A stretch of 34,704 nucleotides of DNA from an uncultured Lachnospiraceae bacterium (GTDB taxonomy: Bacteria; Bacillota; Clostridia; Lachnospirales; Lachnospiraceae): assembly GCA_910579325.1 (NCBI GenBank), contig CAJTTU010000003.1:1-34704 (forward strand), given 5' to 3'. The notes under the pieces were generated by a model. The model was not told the origin of the DNA. It saw only the letters and a list, made by a program, of their open reading frames with translations, and made no database searches. The first letter of the stretch is position 1. Each line of letters starts with the position of its first letter. Shown here piece after piece: positions 23,003 through 29,381 of the stretch. The position numbers and the translations under genes are program-made.

Positions 23003-23524
23003 TTATTCTTTCAGACACTGCAAAATCGGTTCAATATATTTTATATCCGAGATATCATAGGATGTAGAAATCATTTTTATCATTACCTGTTCTTCCTCGG
23101 TTTTATCTTTTTTTGCCTTAAGCATTTTTATAAACATTTTCATCATAAGCTTTGACATAACAGACATTTTTTCATAGTTGAAGCCTCCCGGACAATAAAA
23201 GATTTTTACCTTTTTCCGCTCCGTTTCATTGAAAATCCGGCAGAGCGCCGCTTCTATCTCCGGACTGTCTGCCGGATTTGCCCCGACGCAAAATGTAATC
23301 AGCTTCTGATCGGCCCATTTTCCTATATTTCCCTTAAACCAGCCAATTTTACTGATACTGCCCGCGCAAGCCCAGCTCCCGAAAATAATTGCTTCATATG
23401 CGGCCAAATCTTTCCCTTTCGCGGCTGCTAACTCAAGGCAGTCAGCCCCCGCTGCTTGTGCAATCCATTCGGCATAGCGCTTTGTAAACCCTGTTTGCGA
23501 ATTGTAAATTACGATTGTTTTCAT
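23003..23524 (-). CDS. Flavodoxin-domain protein
   Basis: A 173-residue protein starting MKTIVIYNSQTGFTKRYAEW. SQTGFTK is the FMN phosphate-binding loop, followed by AYEAIIFGSWACAGSISKI, and a KLITFCVGANPADSPEI strand. The group resembles Flavodoxin_5/HemG-like proteins. Start ATG 23524 was chosen because AAGGAG is 10 bases upstream; a TTG three codons earlier is too close to that site. It follows the MarR gene by 37 bases and is probably cotranscribed with it; a redox role under MarR control is inferred. Confidence 0.8.
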   Translation of the reverse strand: MKTIVIYNSQTGFTKRYAEWIAQAAGADCLELAAAKGKDLAAYEAIIFGSWACAGSISKIGWFKGNIGKWADQKLITFCVGANPADSPEIEAALCRIFNETERKKVKIFYCPGGFNYEKMSVMSKLMMKMFIKMLKAKKDKTEEEQVMIKMISTSYDISDIKYIEPILQCLKE

Positions 23525-23561
23525 CTGCTTCAATCTCCTTTTCTCATTTTCCGTCGCGTTA

Positions 23562-24065
23562 TCAGCACCGCTTTTCCTCTTTTTCTTCGACAGCCCTCTT
23601 TTCTAAATTCTCTATTCCGGTGTACAACTTTGATAAAAGAATGAAAAGCGTTTCAATCTCTTTATCCGTATAAACCTCAAAAAGATATTTCAGACCCTCC
23701 TGGTATTCAGAAAATTCATTTACAAAAAAAGCATCTGCCTTTTCTGTGGGACAGATACACATCGCTCTTGTATCATGGGGGCTTTTCTGAATTGTAATAA
23801 ATCCTTTTTTCATCAGGACATCCGCCAGTTTCTTGATATTTTGCCTTGAACAGCCTAACAGGTTTCCCAGCTGCGTAAAGGTCAGCTGTTCCTTTGATTG
23901 TCTGACTACGGTCAGCAACATAAACTGCTTTAACGATACTTCCGGAATATGGTTGTCAAAAAGCGTCTGCAGCCTGTTTCCGGCGATAAATAATGTGCTG
24001 AAAACAGCCTTTCTCTGGTTCTCCGTGGAGCTTGAAAATTTTACAATAAAATCGTCTAAATTCAT
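23562..24065 (-). CDS. MarR family transcriptional regulator
   Basis: A 167-residue regulator. The winged HTH spans QLTFTQLGNLLGCSRQNIKK, LADVLMKKGFITIQKSPHDT and RAMCICPTEKA, with the wing Asp-Thr-Arg typical of MarR. The dimer helices follow (KEIETLFILLSKLYTGIENL). GGGAGG is 6 bases before the ATG. Direct repeats over its own promoter suggest autoregulation and joint control of the flavodoxin gene that follows. The effector is unknown. Confidence 0.88.
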   Translation of the reverse strand: MNLDDFIVKFSSSTENQRKAVFSTLFIAGNRLQTLFDNHIPEVSLKQFMLLTVVRQSKEQLTFTQLGNLLGCSRQNIKKLADVLMKKGFITIQKSPHDTRAMCICPTEKADAFFVNEFSEYQEGLKYLFEVYTDKEIETLFILLSKLYTGIENLEKRAVEEKEEKRC

Positions 24066-24079
24066 AGGAACCTCCCTAT

Positions 24080-24128
24080 TAGCAACTTGTTACGTTTTGA
24101 TTGTAGCAACTTATTACTTATATGTCAA
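24080..24128 (-). promoter_or_regulatory. Promoter and direct-repeat operator of the marR-flavodoxin operon
   Basis: TTGACA (24123-24128) and TACAAT (24100-24105) are 17 bases apart, a near-consensus promoter on the minus strand. TAGCAACTTATTAC (24104-24117) and TAGCAACTTGTTAC (24080-24093) are direct repeats 24 bases apart, covering the spacer/-10 and the region just downstream of the start. This placement fits an autorepressor site. Confidence 0.75.
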
Positions 24129-24218
24129 TATGGATGACAGAATTGAGAGATTTCGTCTTGTGTTATAAGCTCTTTGCCACGTTGTCTAAGCAGTGAACTC
24201 TAAAACTTTCATTTTTCA

Positions 24219-24247
24219 TTGTTTTTACAAATATTTTTTTGTATACT
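24219..24247 (+). promoter_or_regulatory. Promoter of the Rrf2 regulator gene
   Basis: TTGTTT (24219-24224) and TATACT (24242-24247) with a 17-base spacer, about 95 bases before the ATG. Confidence 0.55.
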
Positions 24248-24341
24248 TTAGAAGTACATAAAGTAATTCAGCAACAGCCCTTAAACGCCTGCGGCCAAGC
24301 CCCGGGATGAGAATCGCGAAACTACAACGGAGGAGCCTTCT

Positions 24342-24770
24342 ATGATTTCAACAAAAGCCCGCTATGCCCTCAGGGTCATGGCCGATCTTGCCGAACGCCG
24401 GGAGGAAGGATTTGTTCCTCTAAAGGATATTGCCGTCAGGCAGGAAATTTCCGAGAAATATCTGGAAACCATCCTGCGGCTGCTGGTAAAAGGGAAAATT
24501 GTCAGAGGACTCCGGGGCAAGGGCGGCGGATATATGCTGACCCGTTCGCCGGAAGAATACTCCGTAGGGGAAATTATCGAGCTGACGGAAGGCTCTCTTG
24601 CCCCTGTGGCCTGCCTTGCGCCCGGCGCGGAAACATGCCCCAGGAAAGAGGGCTGCGCCACGTTTAAACTGTGGCAAAAATACGATCTGTTTACGCGTCG
24701 TTTTTTCTATGGGATCACACTGCAGAACCTGATCGACGGGGATTTCGGCGGGTTCGGTGAAAACTTTTAG
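24342..24770 (+). CDS. Rrf2 family regulator with IscR-like cysteines
   Basis: A 142-residue protein beginning MISTKARYALRVMADLAERR, with the HTH LKDIAVRQEISEKYLETILR and wing VRGLRGKGGGYMLTRSPEEY. Three cysteines (91, 99, 105) have the spacing of the Fe-S ligands of IscR (C-x7-C-x5-C compared with C-x5-C-x5-C), so iron-sulfur binding is likely. CymR-type members, which lack these cysteines and control cysteine synthesis, are therefore less likely, although the neighbouring cysK and metY make a sulfur link plausible. GGAGGAG lies 9 bases before the ATG. No iscS/iscU genes follow. Confidence 0.85.
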   Translation: MISTKARYALRVMADLAERREEGFVPLKDIAVRQEISEKYLETILRLLVKGKIVRGLRGKGGGYMLTRSPEEYSVGEIIELTEGSLAPVACLAPGAETCPRKEGCATFKLWQKYDLFTRRFFYGITLQNLIDGDFGGFGENF

Positions 24771-24905
24771 GTTTCGATGCGCATCCCTATGGATTTAACC
24801 GAATTTGGCAAGGCCACACAACTAAAATTTTTGGCAGGAATTTGATTAAGAATGTTTGATTAGGAATTCCGTAAATTCAGAACTCAATAATGCTAAAAAA
24901 ACCGA

Positions 24906-24934
24906 TTGACATCCCTCCCCGGATGTGCTATATT
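24906..24934 (+). promoter_or_regulatory. Promoter of the trp T-box transcript
   Basis: TTGACA (24906-24911) and TATATT (24929-24934) with a 17-base spacer. Transcription should start near 24941, at the 5' end of the T-box leader. Bases 24771-24905 hold nothing else that I recognise. Confidence 0.8.
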
Positions 24935-24940
24935 CCCACC

Positions 24941-25246
24941 AATTCAATACTTCAAACCGTTGAAGCGGAGATAACGGCGATGATGCCTTTACAGAGAGTC
25001 CGGGATGCTGAGAACCGGGTAAGAAACAAGTCGTCAAATGGGCCGCCGAGGGTGCAGTCAAATGTGGGACGCACAAAGCCTCACAGAGTACTCTGCAACG
25101 TGTGGGCATACGTCTAGTTGCCGGGGATATGATGGTATCCCGCTAAGAGCACAGGGTCGTTCCTGTGAATACAAGGTGGCACCGCGGATAAAGTGTCTTT
25201 ATTCGTCCTTGACAGAACCTATATAGTCTGTCAGGGGCGTTTTTTT
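24941..25246 (+). ncRNA. T-box leader, probably tRNA-Trp specific
   Basis: The invariant T-box AAGGTGGCACCGCGG lies at 25173-25187, followed by a terminator, the standard arrangement for tRNA-sensing antitermination. A Stem I-like region covers about 24957-25060 and includes GAGATAACGGCGATGATGCC, AGAGAGTCCGGGATGCTGAG and the purine-rich AAGAAACAAG. A TGG triplet at 25039-25041 is a candidate tryptophan specifier codon, in keeping with the trp genes that follow; the fold was not computed. Uncharged tRNA binding would favour the antiterminator and allow reading into the trp locus. Confidence 0.92.
25207..25246 (+). terminator. T-box attenuator terminator
   Basis: CCTTGACAG (25207-25215) pairs with CTGTCAGGG (25228-25236) around a 12-base loop, followed by a run of seven T. 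Its 5' side is expected to compete with the T-box antiterminator. Confidence 0.85.
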
Positions 25247-25269
25247 GTGTGAAAAAGGAGAAAAAAACC

Positions 25270-25429
25270 ATGATCAAAGTAGCCATCGTAAAAATCGTAA
25301 ACAAAGAAGATCTTACCTACGACGAAGCCTATGCCGTCATGAATGAAATTATGAGCAGCGAAACCACCGCAACGCAAAACGCGGCGTTTCTGGCGGCCCT
25401 TTCCACGAAAAGCGCCAGAGCCGAAATGG
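25270..25429 (+). pseudogene. trpD: trpD N-terminal fragment
   Basis: AAGGAG precedes ATG 25270 by 8 bases. The first 52 codons, MIKVAIVKIVNKEDLTYDEA, YAVMNEIMSSETTATQNAAF and LAALSTKSARAE, match the start of anthranilate phosphoribosyltransferase (about 340 residues). At GAAATGG (25423-25429) the sequence passes into trpC in another frame, so the trpD frame continues as nonsense to 25650. The phosphoribosyl-pyrophosphate binding site is lost. trpE and trpG are absent from the window. Confidence 0.85.
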
Positions 25430-25942
25430 TTTCTGGGCAGCGACAGATACCTGGAGGAAATCGCGGCATCCGTCTCCGTTCCCTGTTTGAGGAAGGATTT
25501 CACCGTCGATGCCTATATGATCGACGAGGCAAAGCTGCTGGGCGCTTCCGCCGTTCTTCTGATCTGTTCCATACTGAGCCGGGAACAGCTAAAGGACTAT
25601 ATCGCCCACTGCGACCGGCTGGGACTGTCCGCCCTTGTGGAAGCCCATGACGAAAAGGAAGTAAAAATGGCTCTGGATGCAGGCGCACGGATGATCGGGG
25701 TAAATAACCGGAATCTGAAGGATTTTTCCGTGAACGTCCAAAACAGCAGGCGGCTCCGGGATCTGATTCCGCCGGAGGTTCTGTTCATCTCCGAAAGCGG
25801 CATCACCGATGCCCGGGATATAGAAGCCCTGCGGGACGTCGGCGTCGACGCGGTACTGATCGGCGAGACGCTGATGCGGGCTGAGGACAAAAAAGCAAAG
25901 CTGCAGGAATTGAAAAGCAGGCGGCACGGGAACCGTTTTTAA
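25427..25942 (+). pseudogene. trpC: trpC lacking its N-terminal third
   Basis: From WFLGSDRYLEEIAASVSVPC the frame follows indole-3-glycerol phosphate synthase: LRKDFTVDAYMIDEAKLLGA, LGLSALVEAHDEKEVKMALD, GVNNRNLKDFSVNVQNS, LFISESGITDARDIEALRDV and DAVLIGETLMRAEDKKA. The first ~85 residues, with the catalytic lysine and glutamate near EVKKASPSKG in intact enzymes, are missing because a deletion joined it to trpD out of frame. The 3' end is also a scar: after LQELKS it runs out of frame into trpF and stops at 25942. Not functional. Confidence 0.85.
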
Positions 25943-26135
25943 CTGGTAGCTTCTAAAAACTATCGCCAGACCTTATTTTCTCGCAGGCGGCCTTACCGCC
26001 GATAATGTGGGAAATGCTGTCAGGCAGCTGCACCCCTATGCCGTGGACACAAGCTCCGGCATCGAGACGGAAGGGTTGAAAGACCCAAAGAAAATGGCGG
26101 CGTTTGTTTCCGCAGTGAGAACCGCTTTAAAATAA
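25920..26135 (+). pseudogene. trpF: trpF C-terminal fragment with a nonsense codon
   Basis: In a different frame from trpC, GGTGTVFNW is followed by TAG (25947-25949), then LLKTIARPYFLAGGLTADNV, GNAVRQLHPYAVDTSSGIET and EGLKDPKKMAAFVSAVRTAL, the last third of phosphoribosylanthranilate isomerase. GGTG and the LAGGL and SSGIE segments are its phosphate-binding and active-site parts, but the N-terminal ~125 residues are gone. Bases 26136-26350, before trpB, hold no gene that I recognise. Confidence 0.85.
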
Positions 26136-26350
26136 GTCCACAGATAACTGCCATTCTCATAACATCCGAAAGCCTTCCGGCTAAAAGGACTTGCAATCGA
26201 TCAAACCATGTGTGTTTACATGGTGCCAGGAGAATTTCGCAGACTTACCAACAAGCTGAAGCTTTCCTGCCAACCGTAACCCAAACAGTCCAACAGCCGG
26301 ACAGCATGTTCAAACATAAACCTATTGAACGATACAGGAGGACAACCACC

Positions 26351-27541
26351 ATGACCAATCCCAAAGAACGCTTCGGCGCTCACAGCGGCCAGTATATTCT
26401 GGAAACGCTGATGAACGCCGTGATCGAACTGGAAGAAGCCTATAACCACTATAAAAACGACCCGGCCTTCAACCGGGAACTGACAAAACTGTTCAATGAA
26501 TATGCCGGCAGGCCATCCCTTTTGTATTTTGCCGAAAAAATGACCAAGGATCTCGGGGGCGCAAAGATTTACCTGAAACGGGAGGATTTAAACCACACCG
26601 GCTCCCACAAAATCAACAACGTGCTGGGGCAGGCTCTGCTGGCAAAGAAAATGGGCAAAACCCGCCTGATCGCGGAAACCGGCGCAGGGCAGCACGGCGT
26701 GGCCACCGCTACCGCCGCGGCGCTGCTTGGCATGGAATGCGTGGTTTTTATGGGGGAGGAGGACACCGTCCGCCAGGCGCTGAACGTATACCGTATGCGG
26801 CTTTTAGGCGCCGAGGTCATCCCAGTTAAGACAGGCACCGGAACCTTAAAGGACGCCGTCTCCGAAACCATGCGGGAATGGACTTCCCGGATCAGCGACA
26901 CCCATTACTGCCTGGGCTCCGTTATGGGCCCCCACCCTTTCCCCACAATCGTGCGGGATTTCCAGGCCGTGATCTCAAAAGAAATCAAAGAACAGCTAAA
27001 AGCCCGGGAGGGAAAGCTTCCCGATGTGGTTCTGGCCTGCGTGGGCGGCGGCTCAAACGCCATGGGCAGCTTCTACCATTTTATAGAGGACAAATCAGTT
27101 CGGCTGATCGGCTGCGAGGCCGCCGGCCGGGGCGTCGATACCTTCGAAACGGCCGCCACCATAAGCGCCGGCAGAGCCGGCATTTTCCACGGCATAAAAT
27201 CCTATTTCTGCCAGGACGAGTACGGACAGATCGCTCCTGTTTATTCCATCTCCGCCGGCCTTGATTATCCCGGTATCGGGCCTGAGCATGCCTGGCTTCA
27301 TGATACCGGCAGGGCGGAATATGTCCCCGTCACCGACGACGAGGCGGTAAACGCCTTTGAATATCTGTCAAAAACCGAGGGCATTATCCCTGCCATCGAG
27401 TCTGCCCATGCAGTTGCCCACGCCATGCAGCTGACGCCTGCCATGACGCCGGAACAGATCATTGTCATCACCATATCCGGCAGAGGGGATAAGGACTGCG
27501 CGGCCATCGCCCGCTACAGAGGGGAGGATATTTATGAGTAA
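26351..27541 (+). CDS. trpB: Tryptophan synthase beta chain, intact
   Basis: A 396-residue protein of normal length. AGGAGG lies 9 bases before ATG 26351 (MTNPKERFGAHSGQYILETL). PLP binds Lys87 in HTGSHKINNVLGQALL; Glu109 in IAETGAGQHGVATATAAALL is the catalytic acid/base; ACVGGGSNAMGSFYHFI is the phosphate loop; the C-terminus has IVITISGRGDKDCAAIARY. The enzyme joins indole and serine to make tryptophan. It is the only undamaged trp gene here, controlled by the T-box upstream. Without its upstream pathway and with trpA frameshifted, it could still use indole from outside. Its stop overlaps the trpA start by 8 bases. Confidence 0.95.
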   Translation: MTNPKERFGAHSGQYILETLMNAVIELEEAYNHYKNDPAFNRELTKLFNEYAGRPSLLYFAEKMTKDLGGAKIYLKREDLNHTGSHKINNVLGQALLAKKMGKTRLIAETGAGQHGVATATAAALLGMECVVFMGEEDTVRQALNVYRMRLLGAEVIPVKTGTGTLKDAVSETMREWTSRISDTHYCLGSVMGPHPFPTIVRDFQAVISKEIKEQLKAREGKLPDVVLACVGGGSNAMGSFYHFIEDKSVRLIGCEAAGRGVDTFETAATISAGRAGIFHGIKSYFCQDEYGQIAPVYSISAGLDYPGIGPEHAWLHDTGRAEYVPVTDDEAVNAFEYLSKTEGIIPAIESAHAVAHAMQLTPAMTPEQIIVITISGRGDKDCAAIARYRGEDIYE

Positions 27542-28309
27542 GATCAGAACGGCATTTGAAAAGGGAAAGACATTTATTCCTTTTATTACCTGGGAGACCC
27601 GGATCTTGAGACTACCGCTGCCGCCGTCCGTGCCGCGGCGGAAAACGGAGCAGATTTAATCGAGCTTGGCATCCCTTTCTCCGATCCCACCGCCGAAGGG
27701 CCGGTAATCCAGGGCGCAAATGTGCGGGCGTTAAAGGGCGGCGTCACCACCGACCGGATATTTGCGCTGGTCAGAGAGCTGCGGCGGGACGTGGGCATCC
27801 CCATGGTATTTATGACCTATGCGAACGTGATTTTTTCCTACGGCACAGAACGGTTTATTTCTACCTGCCGGGATATTGGCATCGATGGCCTGATCCTGCC
27901 CGACCTACCCTTTGAGGAAAAAGAAGAATTTCTGCCGGTATGCCGCCGGTACGGCGTGGAGCTGATCTCCCTGATCGCCCCCACATCGGAAAACCGCATC
28001 GCCATGATCGCAAAGGAAGCGGAAGGATTCCTCTATGTGGTTTCCAGCCTGGGGGTAACGGGAACAAGAAGTGAGATCACCACTGATTTAAGCGCCATCG
28101 TCAGGGTTATCCGGCAGAATACGGATATCCCCTGCGCCATCGGCTTCGGCATCTCCACCCCCGAACAGGCAACAAGGATGGCCGGCATCGCCGACGGCGC
28201 CATCGTCGGCTCCGCCATTATCAAGCTGTTAGAACAGTATGGGAAAGAGGCGCCCCGGTATGTGGGGGAGTATGTGCGGAGGATGAAAGAAGCGGTTTCA
28301 GGAATGTGA
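27534..28309 (+). pseudogene. trpA: Tryptophan synthase alpha chain with a one-base frameshift
   Basis: Starts MSKIRTAFEKGKTFIPFIT in one frame. At ATTACCTGGGAGACCC (27585-27600) one base is missing; intact genes encode a residue before GDPDLET here, for example TGC GGA GAC. The next frame then runs without stops: GDPDLETTAAAVRAAAENGA, DLIELGIPFSDPTAEGPVIQ, DIGIDGLILPDLPFEEKEEF and GFLYVVSSLGVTGTR, to a normal C-terminus. All active-site parts are otherwise kept (Glu in ELGIPFSDP, Asp in LPDLP). The lesion is recent or a sequencing error. It is translationally linked to trpB. Confidence 0.85.
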
Positions 28310-28340
28310 CGGGGATATGAACTGTTCTGGCAAATCGTGG

Positions 28341-28385
28341 AAAACTCCTGTCTGTACTACTTAATTACACAGACAGGAGTTTTTA
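28341..28385 (+). terminator. Terminator of the trp locus
   Basis: AAAACTCCTGTCTGT pairs perfectly with ACAGACAGGAGTTTTT around a 13-base loop, ending in TTTTTAT. The A-run and T-run allow action on both strands. Confidence 0.92.
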
Positions 28386-28420
28386 TCCTATTTTCACTTT
28401 TAAACGTCGGCAAATATAAA

Positions 28421-28711
28421 TCATTTTCCAAACAGATCACTGTGCGAACCTGTGCGGGATAAAGTCAGCACCAAGACATCATCTTCAATACGATAGATCA
28501 ATAGCCAGTTCGGTAGCACATGGCACTCACGGTGTCCGACCCACTTCCCGGACAGGGCATGATCCCTGTTTTTCTCCGGAAGGGGAATTCCCATAGCAAG
28601 ATCAGCGATCACATCCTCCAACAGCCCGATGTTCAACCCACGTTTCATTGCCAGCTTATAGTCTTTCCTGAATTGTGCAGTGGGCTTGACCGTATATTTT
28701 GCCTTCCTCAT
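28421..28711 (-). CDS. YafQ-like type II toxin (RelE superfamily)
   Basis: A 96-residue protein with the YafQ mRNA-interferase layout: KPTAQFRKDYKLAMKRGLN near the start, HALSGKWVGHRECHVLPNW, LLIYRIEDDVLVLTLSRTGS and HSDLFGK. His51, His64 and His90 match the catalytic histidines of E. coli YafQ (50, 63, 87). The position corresponding to its Asp67 appears to be Asn68 (HVLPNW), which may alter activity. The ATG overlaps the antitoxin stop by ATGA. The toxin would cleave mRNA on the ribosome when not bound by its partner. Confidence 0.88.
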   Translation of the reverse strand: MRKAKYTVKPTAQFRKDYKLAMKRGLNIGLLEDVIADLAMGIPLPEKNRDHALSGKWVGHRECHVLPNWLLIYRIEDDVLVLTLSRTGSHSDLFGK

Positions 28712-28986
28712 GCTTTCAAATCCGCAAACAATTCATCCAGGTCAGTATACCCTTTTACTGATGGGTCTTTCGCAATCTTCTCTGCCTCAAGCATAGCGGC
28801 AACTGTTTCGCTGTTAGGCTGGTTGAGGGAAATTTCAAAAGGAATCCGCCCCTCACGAAGAGACTGGCGGACAAAGATATTAAACGCCGTCGTCAAATTC
28901 ATACCAAGTTCCCCAAACAGCCTGTCAGCCTGCGCTTTCAGGTCTGAATCCATACGGATGCTGATATTTGTAGTAGAGCCAGCCAT
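28708..28986 (-). CDS. DinJ/RelB-like antitoxin
   Basis: A 92-residue protein starting MAGSTTNISIRMDSDLKAQA, followed by DRLFGELGMNLTTAFNIFVR, a ribbon-helix-helix DNA-binding part, and an acidic C-terminus (DPSVKGYTDLDELFADLKA) that would wrap the toxin. ATG 28986 was chosen for AAGGAGAGG about 7 bases upstream; the open frame extends to 29094 without a site. It precedes the toxin with a 4-base overlap. Direct repeats at its promoter suggest autoregulation. Confidence 0.88.
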   Translation of the reverse strand: MAGSTTNISIRMDSDLKAQADRLFGELGMNLTTAFNIFVRQSLREGRIPFEISLNQPNSETVAAMLEAEKIAKDPSVKGYTDLDELFADLKA

Positions 28987-29069
28987 ATAACCCTCTCCTT
29001 TCATTGTTCTTGCCCATTGTTCCAAGGGTATAATGGGATACCCCTGCGGTATTTCCTGTCGATAATTAC

Positions 29070-29112
29070 AATATACACTGTTTGCACGAAACATACAACA
29101 TTTTGCACGAAA
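29070..29112 (-). promoter_or_regulatory. Promoter and direct repeats of the toxin-antitoxin operon
   Basis: TTGTAT (29093-29098) and TATATT (29070-29075) have a 17-base spacer. TTTGCACGAAA occurs twice (29081-29091 and 29102-29112), in the spacer and upstream of the -35, 21 bases (two helical turns) apart, fitting binding of two antitoxin dimers on one face. Confidence 0.75.
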
Positions 29113-29126
29113 AAAATCAACAGTAT

Positions 29127-29381
29127 CTACATCTGATCAAGCAGAGCAATAACCGCCGCCTGCTGCTCCCTGTTTAACCCAGCCCAGCGTTCCAGCAGCT
29201 CTTTCTGCGTTTTGGTCAGGGTGACTGACGTTTCCCCTTCGGCGAACAATTGCGAGAGCGTTATTCCAAAAGCCCCGCAAATTTTTTCCAGAGACGGAAT
29301 CGTCGGCACCATGTTTTTTCGATACGTCCAGCCTCTTTTTTCCCGATATTGGGTTATTATTGTGAGAATGTCTTTCATCAT
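29127..29381 (-). CDS. XRE-type regulator apparently missing its recognition helix
   Basis: 84 residues: MMKDILTIITQYREKRGWT is joined directly to YRKNMVPTIPSLEKICGAFG and ITLSQLFAEGETSVTLTKTQ. XRE relatives normally carry about 18-20 further residues between RGWT and the YRKN...PS segment, including the helix-turn-helix core (pattern like LA..SGIPQSTISSW). Their absence suggests an in-frame deletion that removed DNA-binding helices. The C-terminal dimer-like part (LERWAGLNREQQAAVIALLD) is intact. Its ATG overlaps the stop of the GLUG-LysM gene by ATGA. DNA binding is probably lost. Confidence 0.7.
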   Translation of the reverse strand: MMKDILTIITQYREKRGWTYRKNMVPTIPSLEKICGAFGITLSQLFAEGETSVTLTKTQKELLERWAGLNREQQAAVIALLDQM

